This document shows positions 27,436 to 39,673 of a stretch of 64,000 nucleotides of DNA, piece after piece. Source of the DNA: Embiotoca jacksoni (Eukaryota > Chordata > Actinopteri > Embiotocidae). The notes beneath the pieces were generated by a model, which did not search any database, had not been told where the DNA came from, and saw only the letters and a program-made list of their open reading frames with translations. The stretch is taken from positions 8,646,992 through 8,710,991 of the forward strand of contig JAKOON010000011.1 of assembly GCA_022577435.1 (NCBI GenBank), in the 5' to 3' direction. Each line of letters starts with the position of its first letter. Position 1 is the first letter of the stretch. The translations under genes and the position numbers were made by a program.

Positions 27436-28010
27436 GTGCGTTCCAATACCGACACTACCATACCATTTAGTATGCCAGAAAAAATATTGAATTTGTCCCA
27501 ATACATAGCATGTGAATGGCAGTAGCCAAAAATATCAGGATGTACTACAGTATGCAGGCCAGCATGCCTCTCCGGCTGTTCTGATTCACAATCCTCTGTG
27601 CAGTGGAAAATACGTCACATCAACTGAGCTGGTGGCGCAATTCGCAAAAACGAAGAAGAAAAAGAAGTGCAACGTTAAGCGTAGCACTTATTGCAGATAA
27701 CGTCCTTTTTCCTTGTACTTAAAATGTTGCACTACCGATTGCGACGGATATGATCAAGAGGGTCAAAGTTCAAGGTGCTTTTTCATGGCTAAGTATCTCC
27801 CAATTGTATGCATGCTGCATGCAACAGTACATACTTTGTAGTGGTTGTGGCGGTACGTGCTGAAAGTAAAAAGAAAAAGATTGCGATTCAGGAGGCAGCT
27901 TCGGTTATTTTACCTGTAGGCCCGTCGCCTTCTGCTTTGTACCAAATGGCGTACTTCGTGTGGCACACTCATACTACTCTCCCGTGTTAGTACACTGACT
28001 TGTGTAGCAC
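27436..28010. mobile_element. MITE-like dispersed repeat (TGCGTTCCAAT ... GTATGC type)
   Basis: Phrases such as gtgcgttccaataccgac, tttgtcccaatacatagc and ggatgtactacagtatgc fit a common teleost non-autonomous repeat. The right part has related GTACTTCG and CATACTAC words near 27950-28000. Ends are not defined; the copy is diverged. Confidence 0.45.
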
Positions 28011-28249
28011 TTGAATGTCGACAGGGTAGTGTTGTTTCAAACCGCACACTTCACATCTGCACTCGCTGGAAATAACTGGAGCATGCGAATGCATCACGCG
28101 CCAACATGTCTGCCGACTTAAATTTGTATACCCGGAATACAAAGTGTTTTCGTGCCCTCTGTTTAACGCACAAAATAAACACACTGATGGCTTCTGTCCA
28201 GCAGCAGTATGAATGAAATGAAATGAAGCTTTTTTGTTTTTAACAGGAG

Positions 28250-28253
<4 letters not shown>

Positions 28254-28282
<29 letters not shown>
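28254..28282. repeat. poly-T tract (29 bases)
   Basis: Uninterrupted T run. Confidence 0.95.
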
Positions 28283-28289
<7 letters not shown>

Positions 28290-29726
28290 AATTATACTTT
28301 TTTCTTATTTTGTGTCACACGTGTAATGTTACGATGTCTGATTTTCATAATGAACATGACCAACGTTTCTTAACCAATGCAACCAAGAAATGTCCCGAGC
28401 AGGATATTCCTTTGTTGTCTTGGTATAAAAAAAAAAACCTAAAAAAAAACAAAAAACTATAGAATCGTGAACTTGTCAGACATATCTGTATTTCAGTTAA
28501 TTATATACTGTATCTGATGATACCGTGAATCTGAAATTAGCTAACATCAGCCGTCAGAGTGGCCTGAAACAGTTTTGAGCACTGTGAAAGTACAGGCATC
28601 CGGACCTGCACATACACAGATGGTGATCTGTATATTTTCCCCCGGTGGGTGGAAAAAGCACACCGCAGTGGAGGGATGTTCAGTCTTTATGATGCTAAAT
28701 GTTACTGTAGGTTCAGCGAACCGCATATTGATCCACTGACAGCAGGCATAGTATCCTCCGAGCTTTTATGGTTTCAGATTTGAGTTTGAGCAGCTGGTTA
28801 CAAGCCAGCCCTGTCTCGCACCTGGTAACACACACAACAATGAACGCAGGTCAATAAATCTTTCTGTAAATGTGCCACAGTCGCCGAAAACGAGTCCCGG
28901 TCCAGATGTCTTAAATACCAGCCAAAAATATTCGGAAATACTTAATCAACACAAAAGTAGAAACACATACGCACTTCTGGCGCATACAAGAACCAACACT
29001 AAAGCAGATATCGCAGGCCAGCTCACTGAGAGCCAGCATATGGCCTGTGACGCACATGAGCAAGAAGCCATTCAACAATATTTACTAAGCACACACACCC
29101 TGATTAGTCGGAAATACACAGTCTAAACAAATAGTGAGCAAAGACACGGGTGGAGCATTTAAAAATGCTCTAACAGTGGCGAGGTGGCGGCTTCACTCCT
29201 TTATTGCTGCCATTTTTAATCGCTAGTGAGCTGTGGTTGTCAAGAAACTAACTGGAAGACTGACCTCTTCATCAGCAGCTTCCTCTCCTCGGCCTGCTTC
29301 GGCAGCTGATACAAGTTTGCGCGCTACTTCAGAGGAGTATTCAGTGGCACATTAGTCATCCTTCCAGTGATTCATCACATACACTTGTCCCTCTCTCCTG
29401 ATCTGCTGCTCCTGCTTCGCCATGTTTTTTTTTTTCTCTTGGCCACGACGACTTCTCATTTCCTCCCCGAATGGGTTCCTTCAGTCACAGTCTTCCTCTC
29501 CCGGGCTCTAACCTTCTGTTATGATTGCTTTGCATCGTCTGAACTTGGTGTCTATTCCTCATTTCTGAACTCGTTTTTTTTTTATCAACAGAATTATCTT
29601 TCATCTTTGGCTATCTATTTAATTCAGAACATGGAATTTATTCATTTGTTGTTGTTTTTTTTTATCGTATACTGTAAGCTGTGCTTTTCCTTTTGTGGAG
29701 TATATTATACATTATAGCGGCCATCT

Positions 29727-29780
29727 GGAGCTCCACGGGGTTCAGTCCTGGGTCTTCTCATGATTCTTTATCTTTTGTAA
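29727..29780 (+). pseudogene. fragment of a LINE reverse transcriptase (GVPQGSVLG-type motif)
   Basis: In one frame it reads GAPRGSVLGLLMILYLL then a stop. This fits the conserved GxPQGSVLGPLLFxLY block of non-LTR (L2/Rex-like) reverse transcriptases. Only about 18 codons survive; flanking sequence is not recognisable, so this is a dead remnant. Confidence 0.5.
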
Positions 29781-31077
29781 TATGGTTAAATCCATTAATC
29801 TCTTAAACCGCCATCTCAAATGCTATTTGCTTTTACAGGCTCTGTTTTAAATTATTGTCCAAGCAGGGGTAGAAACACAAGGAATACAAATAACACAGAA
29901 ATTAGATCCAATATCTTACTTATGAATATTTAAATTAGGGCAACTTTGCTTCCAAATTGTCCAGTAACGAATTATTATTTTTATCACAAATAAATCTGCA
30001 GATTACTTCTCAATAAACAGATTTTTTTTTTCTTTTCTCTAGAAAACAGTAGAAAAGCTAAATATAACCAGTTTTCTATCATGTAAGACAAAAAAACAAA
30101 ACATTTTTGAGTAGTTGCAGTGAGGGAGTCTGTCATTTCCGTTTGAAATATGATTTCATTAATCATTCAGTTATCTGAAAATTGAATTATCGATAATTGA
30201 TAATAATCAATTTAATGTTGGATGAATAACCAAATACAAACACAGAAATGACCAAAATATATGTTTGACGACCTTTCCCCCCGCCAGATATCTTCACATT
30301 GAACCATTTGAGCAGAGTTCATGCTGCCACTCACCCACTGCAGCCCGGGATGCTTGACAAATATGGGCCCTTACTGGATTAGGATCACAGCACCAGATCT
30401 CTCTGCACTAACCCCTGAGGCCTGAGGGCAGAACGTGTGGGAAAGCAAAGATTGACAGGAAGTTGTCGTGTAAAGGCAGAGGTGTGTGTGTGTGCGTTTG
30501 CCCACCGGGCAGAACACAGAGCCAGGGCAGGAAACGAAGTGGTTGTGCCACCGGTTAGAGGAAACAGAGCGGCAGATAAATTACTCGGGAGGCAGGCTGG
30601 CTGGACTTCTGAGAGCTGAAGTTGAGTGGACATTGAGGGAGGACAGAGTGTTGACATGGAGCATGGTGGGTGCCTAAACCAACAGGAAAACAAACAATGC
30701 ATCTTATAATTTTTTATATTGGCCGAGAATTTCAAACTCTGGGGGTGTTTATTTCTTCTTCTGAGTTTGGAGGATGATCAAGAAAATGCATTTGCAGAAT
30801 CCTTGACAGATTTAAAGAAAAAAAACAACAACGTGTAACCGGTGTAACGTTTGAGCCACTGCGAGAAGCCAAAACGGCTTCACTGTGACTTGGTGTGAGT
30901 CCTTCATGTCTCTTGAGTGGTAAAACACCTCTCTTCCAGTACATATCTACTTCTTTGGATATCTTCCGATGACGCTGATGGAGAGCCCGGATGACACGAG
31001 ATCACAGCACAGTATTAAGATAGTTTTCATTATGAACATGCTTTCAGTTTGTGATGTTTCTTCAGTCATTTATTTCA

Positions 31078-31079
<2 letters not shown>

Positions 31080-31110
<31 letters not shown>
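31080..31110. repeat. poly-T tract (31 bases)
   Basis: Uninterrupted T run; could be the tail of a minus-strand retroelement, but no body is recognised next to it. Confidence 0.95.
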
Positions 31111-31112
<2 letters not shown>

Positions 31113-33191
31113 TTTCCCATATGTAAAAACATGTGAGCTGGGACCACTTTATGGGACACGTAAGGGATCCAGTGTTGGCAACGGCTGCCATCTAGTGGCC
31201 ATTTTAATTGCCCGTTTAGTCTTCATTCTGCTCCAGCTCTTGGCCTTAACACAAGTCACGTTGAAGTAAATGTTTTAATTACTCTCACATGAACAAAGAA
31301 AACTTGTGGTAGCTTCTGTCAGTGCTGGCAAATGTGAACTGAAACAAAGTAGTCTCCATCTGACTTAAAGCCCTGATTTGTGTCTTATCATCTTGTTTAC
31401 CCAGAGACAATGGTACTTGAGAAGGGGTATTTTTTTTTTTTTTTCCCTGGGAATTTGTTGGTGAAAAGCCAGTTGTGAAATCTGTGTGATTTGGGAGAAA
31501 TTTTCTTTTTTTACTGGAAATGCTGCCGATTTAAAAGTGGCAAATCCTGGAAATGCTTAGTTTTGATTTGTTTAAGTTTGCCTGGAAAAAGATGCGTCGG
31601 AGTCGCGGTTTTGTTTTAAAATGTGTATGTGTTATTCAGACTCTTGGCTCTATAACGGCTTGTAGAAAACAGGGAAAACTGCAAGACGAAATAATGAGAC
31701 CACAATTTTTTCAATGACTACAAACTGTGTATTGTAGTAAATGCTATTCAAGTTTCAAAGTGGGAAACTGTCTTGTTTAGCTATAATCAGGCCATTTTTA
31801 AACATTGTGGTTTGTATCAGGAAGGAAATACAAAACTCACAGTTGATGGTACAGTATCTTGAAAATTTATTAATTAAGGGTAAAATGCAGTTGGCAAATG
31901 AGCAGTTTTTTTTTCTTTCTCGTCACCACAAAACTGTTAGTAAATGAAACAACCGATAGAGAAGCCGTTTCTTTGTTTTCCCTTTCTTGGTACGAAACAT
32001 TTCAGTCAAGGCCTACAGAAAGAAAGAGGAAGTTGTTCATGGCGTCCTACAACCGAAGACATGCAAAGGCTCTACTCGGGGTCAAACAAATCTCTGTGAA
32101 CTATTTAAAAAAAAAAAAAAAGAAGAAGAAGACGGTCAGTCACTCGGATACAAACTCATTTAATCGGACTCCAGTCAAACAGTGTTGGTGTTGTTTTTAT
32201 TCTGAACGGTCTCCAACACTGTTGAGCAGGAAGGTCGCGTGGCTCTAAGTACAGCGCTAAGGCAAAGGAGTGTGGTGTGAAAACAGTCCAGAGATGCGTT
32301 TGAAATGTATCCTCGAACACTGTACAGTGTGTTTCTGTACCTACCGAGGGGCACTGGGAGAGACAGAAGTATTACAAAGCAGAAGAAACAAAAACATTCC
32401 AGGTAAATAAATTAATAAAGATGGCACAAGGAAGCCTGGTGAAATTACTAGAAATAACACTGTGTGATTACAGGCACGTGACAGGAGAAGTCTTGTTTTA
32501 CGTGAAACGCAACCTTTTGATTTCGGCCAATTTATTTGACATGCTCTTTAAGTAAGAATCTGCTCACAAAAGACCAAACCGTAAGAGAAGACGGGAGAGG
32601 AGGACATTTAAAATCTCACTATCCACCGAGTCAAAAGGACAAAAATATTCAGCTCGTTCTGTTGAGCTTGTGTTACAGTTGAATTATTATTATTTTATTT
32701 TTTTTCTACAGTAAACAATTAAAATCAACTCCTTTTTATATGCGAAATAAGAATAATAACAGGAAAATATACTAATGCGGGTGTCACTAGAACAAATAGT
32801 GCGTCGTTATACTCGAGGAACGTTTCTCATTCACACAAACACACACAAAACAAGGCCATCAAAAACACAGCTATCAAACCTCTTCATCAAAGTACAGTAA
32901 CTTAGAAAACACGACATGGCAATACAATTCAGTAAAATATAGTTTTACACAGTTTTGCCGAATAGGAAAATATCACCAAAAAAAAACAAAAAACCGTAGG
33001 ATGCTTTTTTTTCTTCAAAGAAGTGCGACCAAAAAAACATTTGTGTGGACAAAGTCACATGACTTGTTCAGAGGGCACAAATAATTTAGATTGTATCAGG
33101 AAAATGTGGACAACATTTTGAGCAGAATTCAAATAACACTAACACTGTTGTATCATAAAATAGATACTATTAAAAGCAGCGCCAACTCTCT

Positions 33192-33197
33192 TTTATT
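33192..33197 (-). promoter_or_regulatory. candidate polyadenylation signal AATAAA for rai14
   Basis: The plus strand reads tttatt, so the minus strand reads AATAAA, about 1.56 kb past the rai14 stop. T-rich and GTGTT-containing sequence follows within about 60 bases. Two further copies lie downstream (32531-32536, 32196-32201), so this is one candidate among several. Confidence 0.35.
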
Positions 33198-33527
33198 TCT
33201 CTAAGTGCATGTTGTAACAGACACAAACTCACCGTCTCCGTTGGACTGATCAGTGCGCACATTAATGTTTACGACACAGTACACACAGGACTGAATGTTT
33301 GATTTATCACACTCGTGCAACTGCGTGTGATTTAAGGTTACTGCACATTCTCGGTGTGGCGTCAACGTGCGCGTACTGAAATCATTAATTTGGCTGGTGC
33401 GCACAGGACAGCCGCTCGGTTCATCCGAGTGGATCGGTTGGGCTTGATGCGCAGAATCTTGTGTGCCGGGCTGCGGTTTCCCAAAAATAGCTTCCATCGT
33501 AACATTTATGACCTTCATGCCCCCCAT

Positions 33528-33600
33528 TTACACCTGGTATAAACGCGTGATCTGGATCCTGACGTGCGTGATCCATTACCCCTCCTTTGCTTTTTATCCT
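33528..33600. repeat. possible short dispersed repeat piece (TTTACACCTGGTATAAA)
   Basis: ccatttacacctggtataaa followed by cgcgtgatctggatcc resembles the end of a common fish MITE. Short, so uncertain. Confidence 0.35.
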
Positions 33601-34752
33601 GTTGTTAAAACGTGTTGATTGTGCCTCGCGATTTCACACCGACCTCTTGTGTTTTCCCAACGTTTGTGGAAGACTTTGGCACATGTATTTGGAGGTGGAT
33701 TTGAGGCTGCCATCCCCAGAAATCTGTGTTATTCTGTTAAAAAATACGCAACTTCGCGTTACTTTTTACGATTATTAGTATAAAAAAAAAAAATATCTGT
33801 AAAAAAGTTTCGAAACGTTTTGAAAAGCTGGAGCTTAAAATAAAACACCCAACCGAACAATACTTGTTTAAGGAGCCCACCAGGGAAAAATTGAACCATT
33901 CGATCTGGGAAAAGTACTTTTGTTAATTTGATGCTCCCCACAATGATTCGACTTAGGTGGTGCCCAAAATGACTTGTGATGCTCGTGAAAGCCCTGAAAT
34001 CAGAATATGCAAATTAGGTATTGATAGTTTGACATGTCAACAAACGGGGCACGTGCCCAGGTAAAGGGAGGCCAGGCTACTCCCTGGGATTTTTTTTTTT
34101 TTTTTTGCTGAGCCGCCATTAACATCAGTACCTGTAGTCTTTGTCGGGTTTGGTTGAGTTCGACGACATTAAAAGTCGTGCCACCTGATGAGGTCACAAT
34201 GTACGGATTGCACTCACACCAGCGAAACTTTGTGGTACAAAAGTGCACCGCCTTTAAATATGGCGGGGTTTATATAAACGTCACTGCTGATTGGGTAACA
34301 CCTGTGACACGCTCGTCAAATAAGAGAAAAGGAACCTCGAAGCCTCGTTTTGCACCGTTTAAAAAAAAAAAAAAGGACACGTTCAACCCGAAACCCCAAA
34401 CTGTAGATAAGCGGCGCGCGCCGTTTTCAGATTGAACATCTTCCTGGTTGAGCCAATCGCGTGCGAGCCGGACTACCTCCGAACACGGTCCGGCTCACGC
34501 GTTTGCATTTGCCGCGTGTCGTCACGTATCCAGTCGAGTTACCCGGGTACAGATCACGGGAATATCAGGTGTACATGGGGCACAAGATCTTAACGGGTCA
34601 AAAATGACACTAGCAAAAGGCAACGAACACGACTGTAAACCAATTCATTACAAACGAGTACTCAAGGTTTATCCAGAGGCACCGGGTGTCGGGCTTTCTT
34701 GTCATCAGTTTCAAGACGACATGCTTTTTGGGGAAACCGTTCCCGGTGAGTC

Positions 34753-34839
34753 TCAGCAGGCCTCCTTGGCTTGGCTTGGCATCTTGCACATCATCAGAAT
34801 CTGCTTCAAGGCTTTCTGGACGTCCTCGTCCATCTGACC
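34753..34839 (-). CDS. rai14: rai14 terminal coding exon with stop codon
   Basis: 87 bases, 28 codons and TGA at 34753-34755: GQMDEDVQKALKQILMMCKM then PSQAKEAC. GQMDEDVQ is near invariant in RAI14 and ANKRD24. The acceptor is TGCCTTCAG. The last residues (SQAKEAC) differ from mammals (SQKK, from memory), as is usual for this tail. Confidence 0.97.
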   Translation of the reverse strand, partial: GQMDEDVQKALKQILMMCKMPSQAKEAC

Positions 34840-37800
34840 CTGAAGGCACACGGCGCAGGATCAGCGATGAAATAAAATACCAACGTCTATTTACATGAAA
34901 TATATCAAACTCCCCGTTGGCCTCCAGTGGCGTTCAGTCATTCCTGTAGGTTTGGTTTGATGTGAGCAGGTTTTAAAGGGGAATTACTTCATGTTTGCTC
35001 GAACCGATGACAAATTATAAATAAAATAAGTAAACATATTTCTTTCCTCAAATAATGTCCTTGTTGGTCTGGATAATCCACACGCTACATTCACGTAATC
35101 AATTTGAACCACGTTCATATAAAAAGACTAAACGTGTAAAGAGGCAAAATCCTCTTTTCATAATTTGGGTGGTCTAGTCCTTTTAAAAAAAAATTAAGAT
35201 TGGCAATCTGTAGTCAACTAAAAAACAAACAAAACAATAGATGGTTTTACCTGAACCGCGTAGAGGAGGTGCATCCTGTAGACTGACACTATTTCATTGT
35301 GCTGCTTCTTCGACTCCTACAAAGAAAACACGAGCAACAAACTTTATTACTGAAAGATAATTATAAAGAAAGAAATATTGATATTGTACAGAGCCCTTGG
35401 AAGGTCGGAGTTAGAATTTTTCCTGACTATTTCTGCGTAATGTGTAATAAGTTAAGCATATTTTTTTTTTTCTGCTGAGACAGACCGGAGCTTTGGTTGT
35501 CACAATGATGTCTGTGACATCGTGTCCATCACGCATGTGGACCTCATTTTCATTTTGAAACTATTGTAGCAGCTTTAATCGGATCAGAAACGCACTGAAA
35601 CCAGCCAAGAACTCCACCACCGCCGCAACTGCTTTAAGAAAAAACATGCTCGACTTCAACGTGACCAAAACGCAGCCACCCAACGCTGGTCGCTGATTGG
35701 CCGGTCCTTCAGAGTGGCTGAGCAAACGTTACTTTGAGCAGGGTTTCCAACTGACGCTGTGAGCAATATAGTCTGGTGAAGCCAGGCTAAGATTCAACCA
35801 CAGAAACAGCCGGAGTCTGAATTATAATCGGTGAGGGGAACGTAAGATGCCCCGAGAAATCTCAGAATGCCCATAAAAAAAAAAAAAAAAACTGATGGAG
35901 GGGCAGATATTGCCCCCAGTGACTGAAAAAAAATTCTCCGAATCCTACATTAAACCCATCATTTTTATTTTGAATCACTAAATTACATTTTAATTTTGGG
36001 GGCTCCGTAGTGTTGATGGGTCACTTTTGTGTCTCAAAATGGGGAAATATTGTATGTTTTATTTAACGATAGGTCGAAGAAATCTTACTGCCAGCTGATA
36101 CTGCAGTTGTTTGATTTGTTGCTGCATCGTCTCGAGCTGCTGGTTCTGCTGCTGTCTCTTGGAGGGGGAGCACGAGCTGTAGGAGAGCTGTGATAGGCTG
36201 TTTAAGGCGTCCTTCAGTTTCCCCACCTCCCGAGACAGGTCATCTATCTGGAAGGGAAAACATAAAAATACCACAAAAAAAAATCTGGTTAATTCAACAA
36301 GTAACTTTTAAAAAAAAGTACAGTTAGTTTGATAATGTGAAAAATACAACAACAACAAAAGGCTTTAACTAGACTGACTGCATTAAGATTGAATGTTTGG
36401 GTAAACTCTTGCTTATATTACAAACAACGAACAAATCGTGTGGCAGTAAGTTCACAGTCGGTGACCGTTCTTCTAGATTATTACTGACCCTCTTGTTCTT
36501 CTCTCTCTCAGATGCGACGTGGTTCTCCACCAGCTGCTTGAGCTGACACACGGCGTCCTGGGACTCCGCCAGTCTGGAGGTCAGCGTCTGGTTCACCTTC
36601 TCCCTCGTCATCATCAGCTCCTGCAGGGCTTCCCGCTCTGCACCATTATCCCGCGCCTTAACGGGTGGAGAGGTAAGTGTTAAAGACTGGATGGCTTTAA
36701 ATGATTCTATAATGTTTTCTAACTCTCCGCTGTGAATATCTTGTTTTGGTTTCTCCTCCCACCTTCTGCCAGGCGTCAGCCGCCTCCAGAGCCATCTCGT
36801 CCTGCTTCCTGAGGGCCCCCTGGAGGAGCTGCGTCAGATGGTTCACCTCGCCCTCCAGCTGCTCCCGCATGGTCTCGTGCTCCAGACGAGAGACTGAGTC
36901 ATCTGGAGTGACGTCTTTCTCGGTCGTCAGCCTGTTTGTGAAGGAGATACAAGAACCACTTGTGCTCAAGTGCATTTTATTGTAGCAGGCAAAAAAAAAA
37001 AAAATTCAACTTGATAACCTTATCACCAGAGTAGGAGAAACCATCTTGATAAGCGTTGTCGCTGCTGTTGCAGCTCCAGTCTTTTCTGCTCACTTGCATT
37101 TGTTAATTTTTTAACATACCTTAAGAAACGTGCTTATAATCAGGTATTTCAGAGGCTCCGGTTACATTTTTGTCGAAAAGTTGAGCTCAGTCACCTTTTT
37201 TAAAACAGGATATGTACTAGTTCTGATGTAATCAATGAGAGGAACGATTAGACGGAGGCCGAATACTGAAAATGTTTGTTCTCTCCCCACCTGTTCTGAA
37301 GAGCCTCCAACTGCGTGGTCTTTTGATGTAGCTCCGCTCTCAGGGCTTCTGCTTCGCTTTCCAGCTCTTTGATGGCGTTTCCCAGAGACGACATCACCTG
37401 CGTGTGGTCGGCAAGGGCGACAGAGCTCTGTGCCTGAGCCTCCGCCTCCAGCCTCAGCTGTGAAATCTCCTCTTGCGTGGCCGAGTACTTCTTCTCGGTC
37501 TCAAATAGCATCGCCTGCAGCTCCTCCACCTTGCTGTTCAGCGCCTGCACCTGTTGCGGCTCTGAGGAGGGAGATGAGGCTGCGCCGCCCTCAGCTCGGG
37601 CCTCGGCCAGGTGCTTCTGAGCGGCGCTCAGCTGACTCTTGGTTTCGCTGTAGGAGTGCGACAGTTCCAGCAGGCGGCGCTGCAGGCCAGCAATGACCTC
37701 ATTCAGCTCAGCCTTCATCTCTTCAAAGTCTTTGGCTGCAGCTTCCACGGGCACGGTGCCCCGCAGAGCCTCCTGAACAACGCGGAGGAATAAATAACAG

Positions 37801-39642
37801 CACGAATGAATAACCGGAGAGATGAAGGGAATGTGCCATTAGAAAAGAGAAAGGAAGTAGACTTAAAGAGCAGTTTAATCTTTGCTTCTCTTTACTTTCA
37901 TTCTGATTTAGCCAAAGTTCACTTACAACAACTAATGCAGCCTCGAGCCGCCTGCTTCAAGCATTAGACGAGAAACAAACTAGAGGTTTTATATAATTCA
38001 AGATTTTTTTTTTTCAACCTACACTGACTCAGCTGATACTGCTTGAGTAACTGAGGAAAAATAGTTGTGATTTTTTTTTTTTTTTAATTCGCAAAACTTA
38101 AAAAGTATATAAAGTTGCGTTTTTAGTCTTACAGAAGAATCCTTTATTCACCTGCAGTATCCTGACTTCCTCTTGGGCCTCCTTGTACACCTCCTCCATC
38201 TGTGCAGTCATCTGTTCTTTCTCCTTGATGGTCCGTGTGTCCTCCTCCGTCCTCCTCAGCGCCTCCTCCAGCTGTCTGATTCGCTGCGCTGCCTGATCTT
38301 GCTCGGATCCTGATTGGACGAGCTGGGACTTTAGCTGTTTCACTTCATGTTCGAGTGTGGACGACGTGCTTTCCCGGACCTCCTGCTTCTCCATCGGCTC
38401 ACCTTCTCCCATCTGTGCTCTCATATCATCTACTTCCTCCATGGCTTGGTGGTATCTCTCCTGAGTGTCCGTCAGCTTTGCCTGCAGCTCCGCCAGACTC
38501 TCCATCAACTCCTCTTCTCTTCCTTTCTCTCTGACGCTTTCGTCCTCCTCTCTTTCTCTGCCGTGCTCCGGTTTCAGCTGAGCTTGAAGCGAACGGTTTT
38601 CCTTCCTGGTCTCAAGCAGTTTTATCTGAACGCTCTCAAGTGCCTGTCTCAGCAGTCTGATCTCCTCTTCGCTCCCTCCTCTTCCTCCTTCACTCTCCTC
38701 TTCCTCGACTCTGATTCCGCCCACCTGGGTGGTGGAGGGCACTTGTGGCAGTGACTCAAACTCATCCTGGGTAGAGTGGAAGGAGGAGTTGGAGGCCATG
38801 CTGTTTGGGCGACTGCTGTCCTTCAAGTCCTCATTTCCTTGCTGGGACGGATGTTTCTGTGAGTTAAAGGTTGCAGCATGAAGAGAAAGAGTTAGAAAGG
38901 GAGCATGGAAATCTAAAAAATCTCACAAACAAAGCAGCAATCTCTTGTACGAGTGAAATTATTGTGGCTGAAGTCTGTCATTACATGGAGGAGTTTGAAT
39001 TGTAACATTTGTAAAAAGCTATATGGAGATTCCTTCAAATAAAAAATAGTTTACTGTGTGTAAAAGAAACAGGAGTACAGCTTCAATTGATGACCGCATT
39101 TACATAATTTATTATTAACAGAAGATTTCTTCAAACACAGTAGGAGCAGGACGGATGATTCCATTTTTTTTAAGACAGACTTGAAACAACGTGAACCTGT
39201 TCTATATTTTCATTTGTTCCTTTTATCCTTAAAGTTCATTTACATGTATTTTTATTTATTTATTTACATGTTCTATTACTACTATACAATAACTACATTA
39301 CTTGCTCATTGCCTTGTTATAGCCACAGAGAAATATAATTTTTATTTGTAAGAAAAAAAATCATCTGCGAACTCTGAAATCCCTCTTTTGCTGTAGTATA
39401 AGTTATTTGCCTTCACGTGAAGAATAGGAAGCATTAATTGGTTTAAATATGCAGTGTGCTGCCGTCACTTTGAGTATGTTCGGTTATTTGTTTATGGTTA
39501 AACTCGTGAGTATGAGAGTGAGTGGGTTACATACCTTCAGTTTGCCTGCAAGCTGCTGGTTCTCCAAAGTGAGAGCAGTAACCTTGGCTTGAAGAGCAGA
39601 AACCAGAGCTGCAGATGCTGTAAAACTTTGCTCGACCTGCCA

Positions 39643-39673
<31 letters not shown>

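Larger units (their letters stand above)
28011..33189. other. gene-free stretch, its end possibly part of the rai14 3' untranslated region
   Basis: Poly-T tracts at 28254, 31080 and 31431, and a dead LINE fragment at 29727. From about 32200 to 33189 the minus strand has AATAAA words at 32531-32536 and 32196-32201 and could be the distal 3' untranslated region of rai14. A 14-base perfect palindrome (acactgtacagtgt) lies at 32317-32330. Confidence 0.55.
33190..34752 (-). other. rai14: probable rai14 3' untranslated region (3' end uncertain)
   Basis: No coding exon follows the stop at 34753. Read on the minus strand, the sequence carries a possible polyadenylation signal AATAAA at 33192-33197, followed by T-rich DNA. 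Other AATAAA copies at 32531-32536 and 32196-32201 could extend the region to about 2.5 kb. The segment includes a CpG-rich block (about 34150-34560), an A/T tract at about 34090-34107, and a short dispersed-repeat piece near 33528. Without transcript data the end cannot be fixed. Confidence 0.5.

Noticed and set aside
34448..34837. 129-codon plus frame overlapping the last rai14 exon
   Set aside because: Shadow of the rai14 terminal exon and the CpG-rich block; its end is the reverse of conserved coding sequence.
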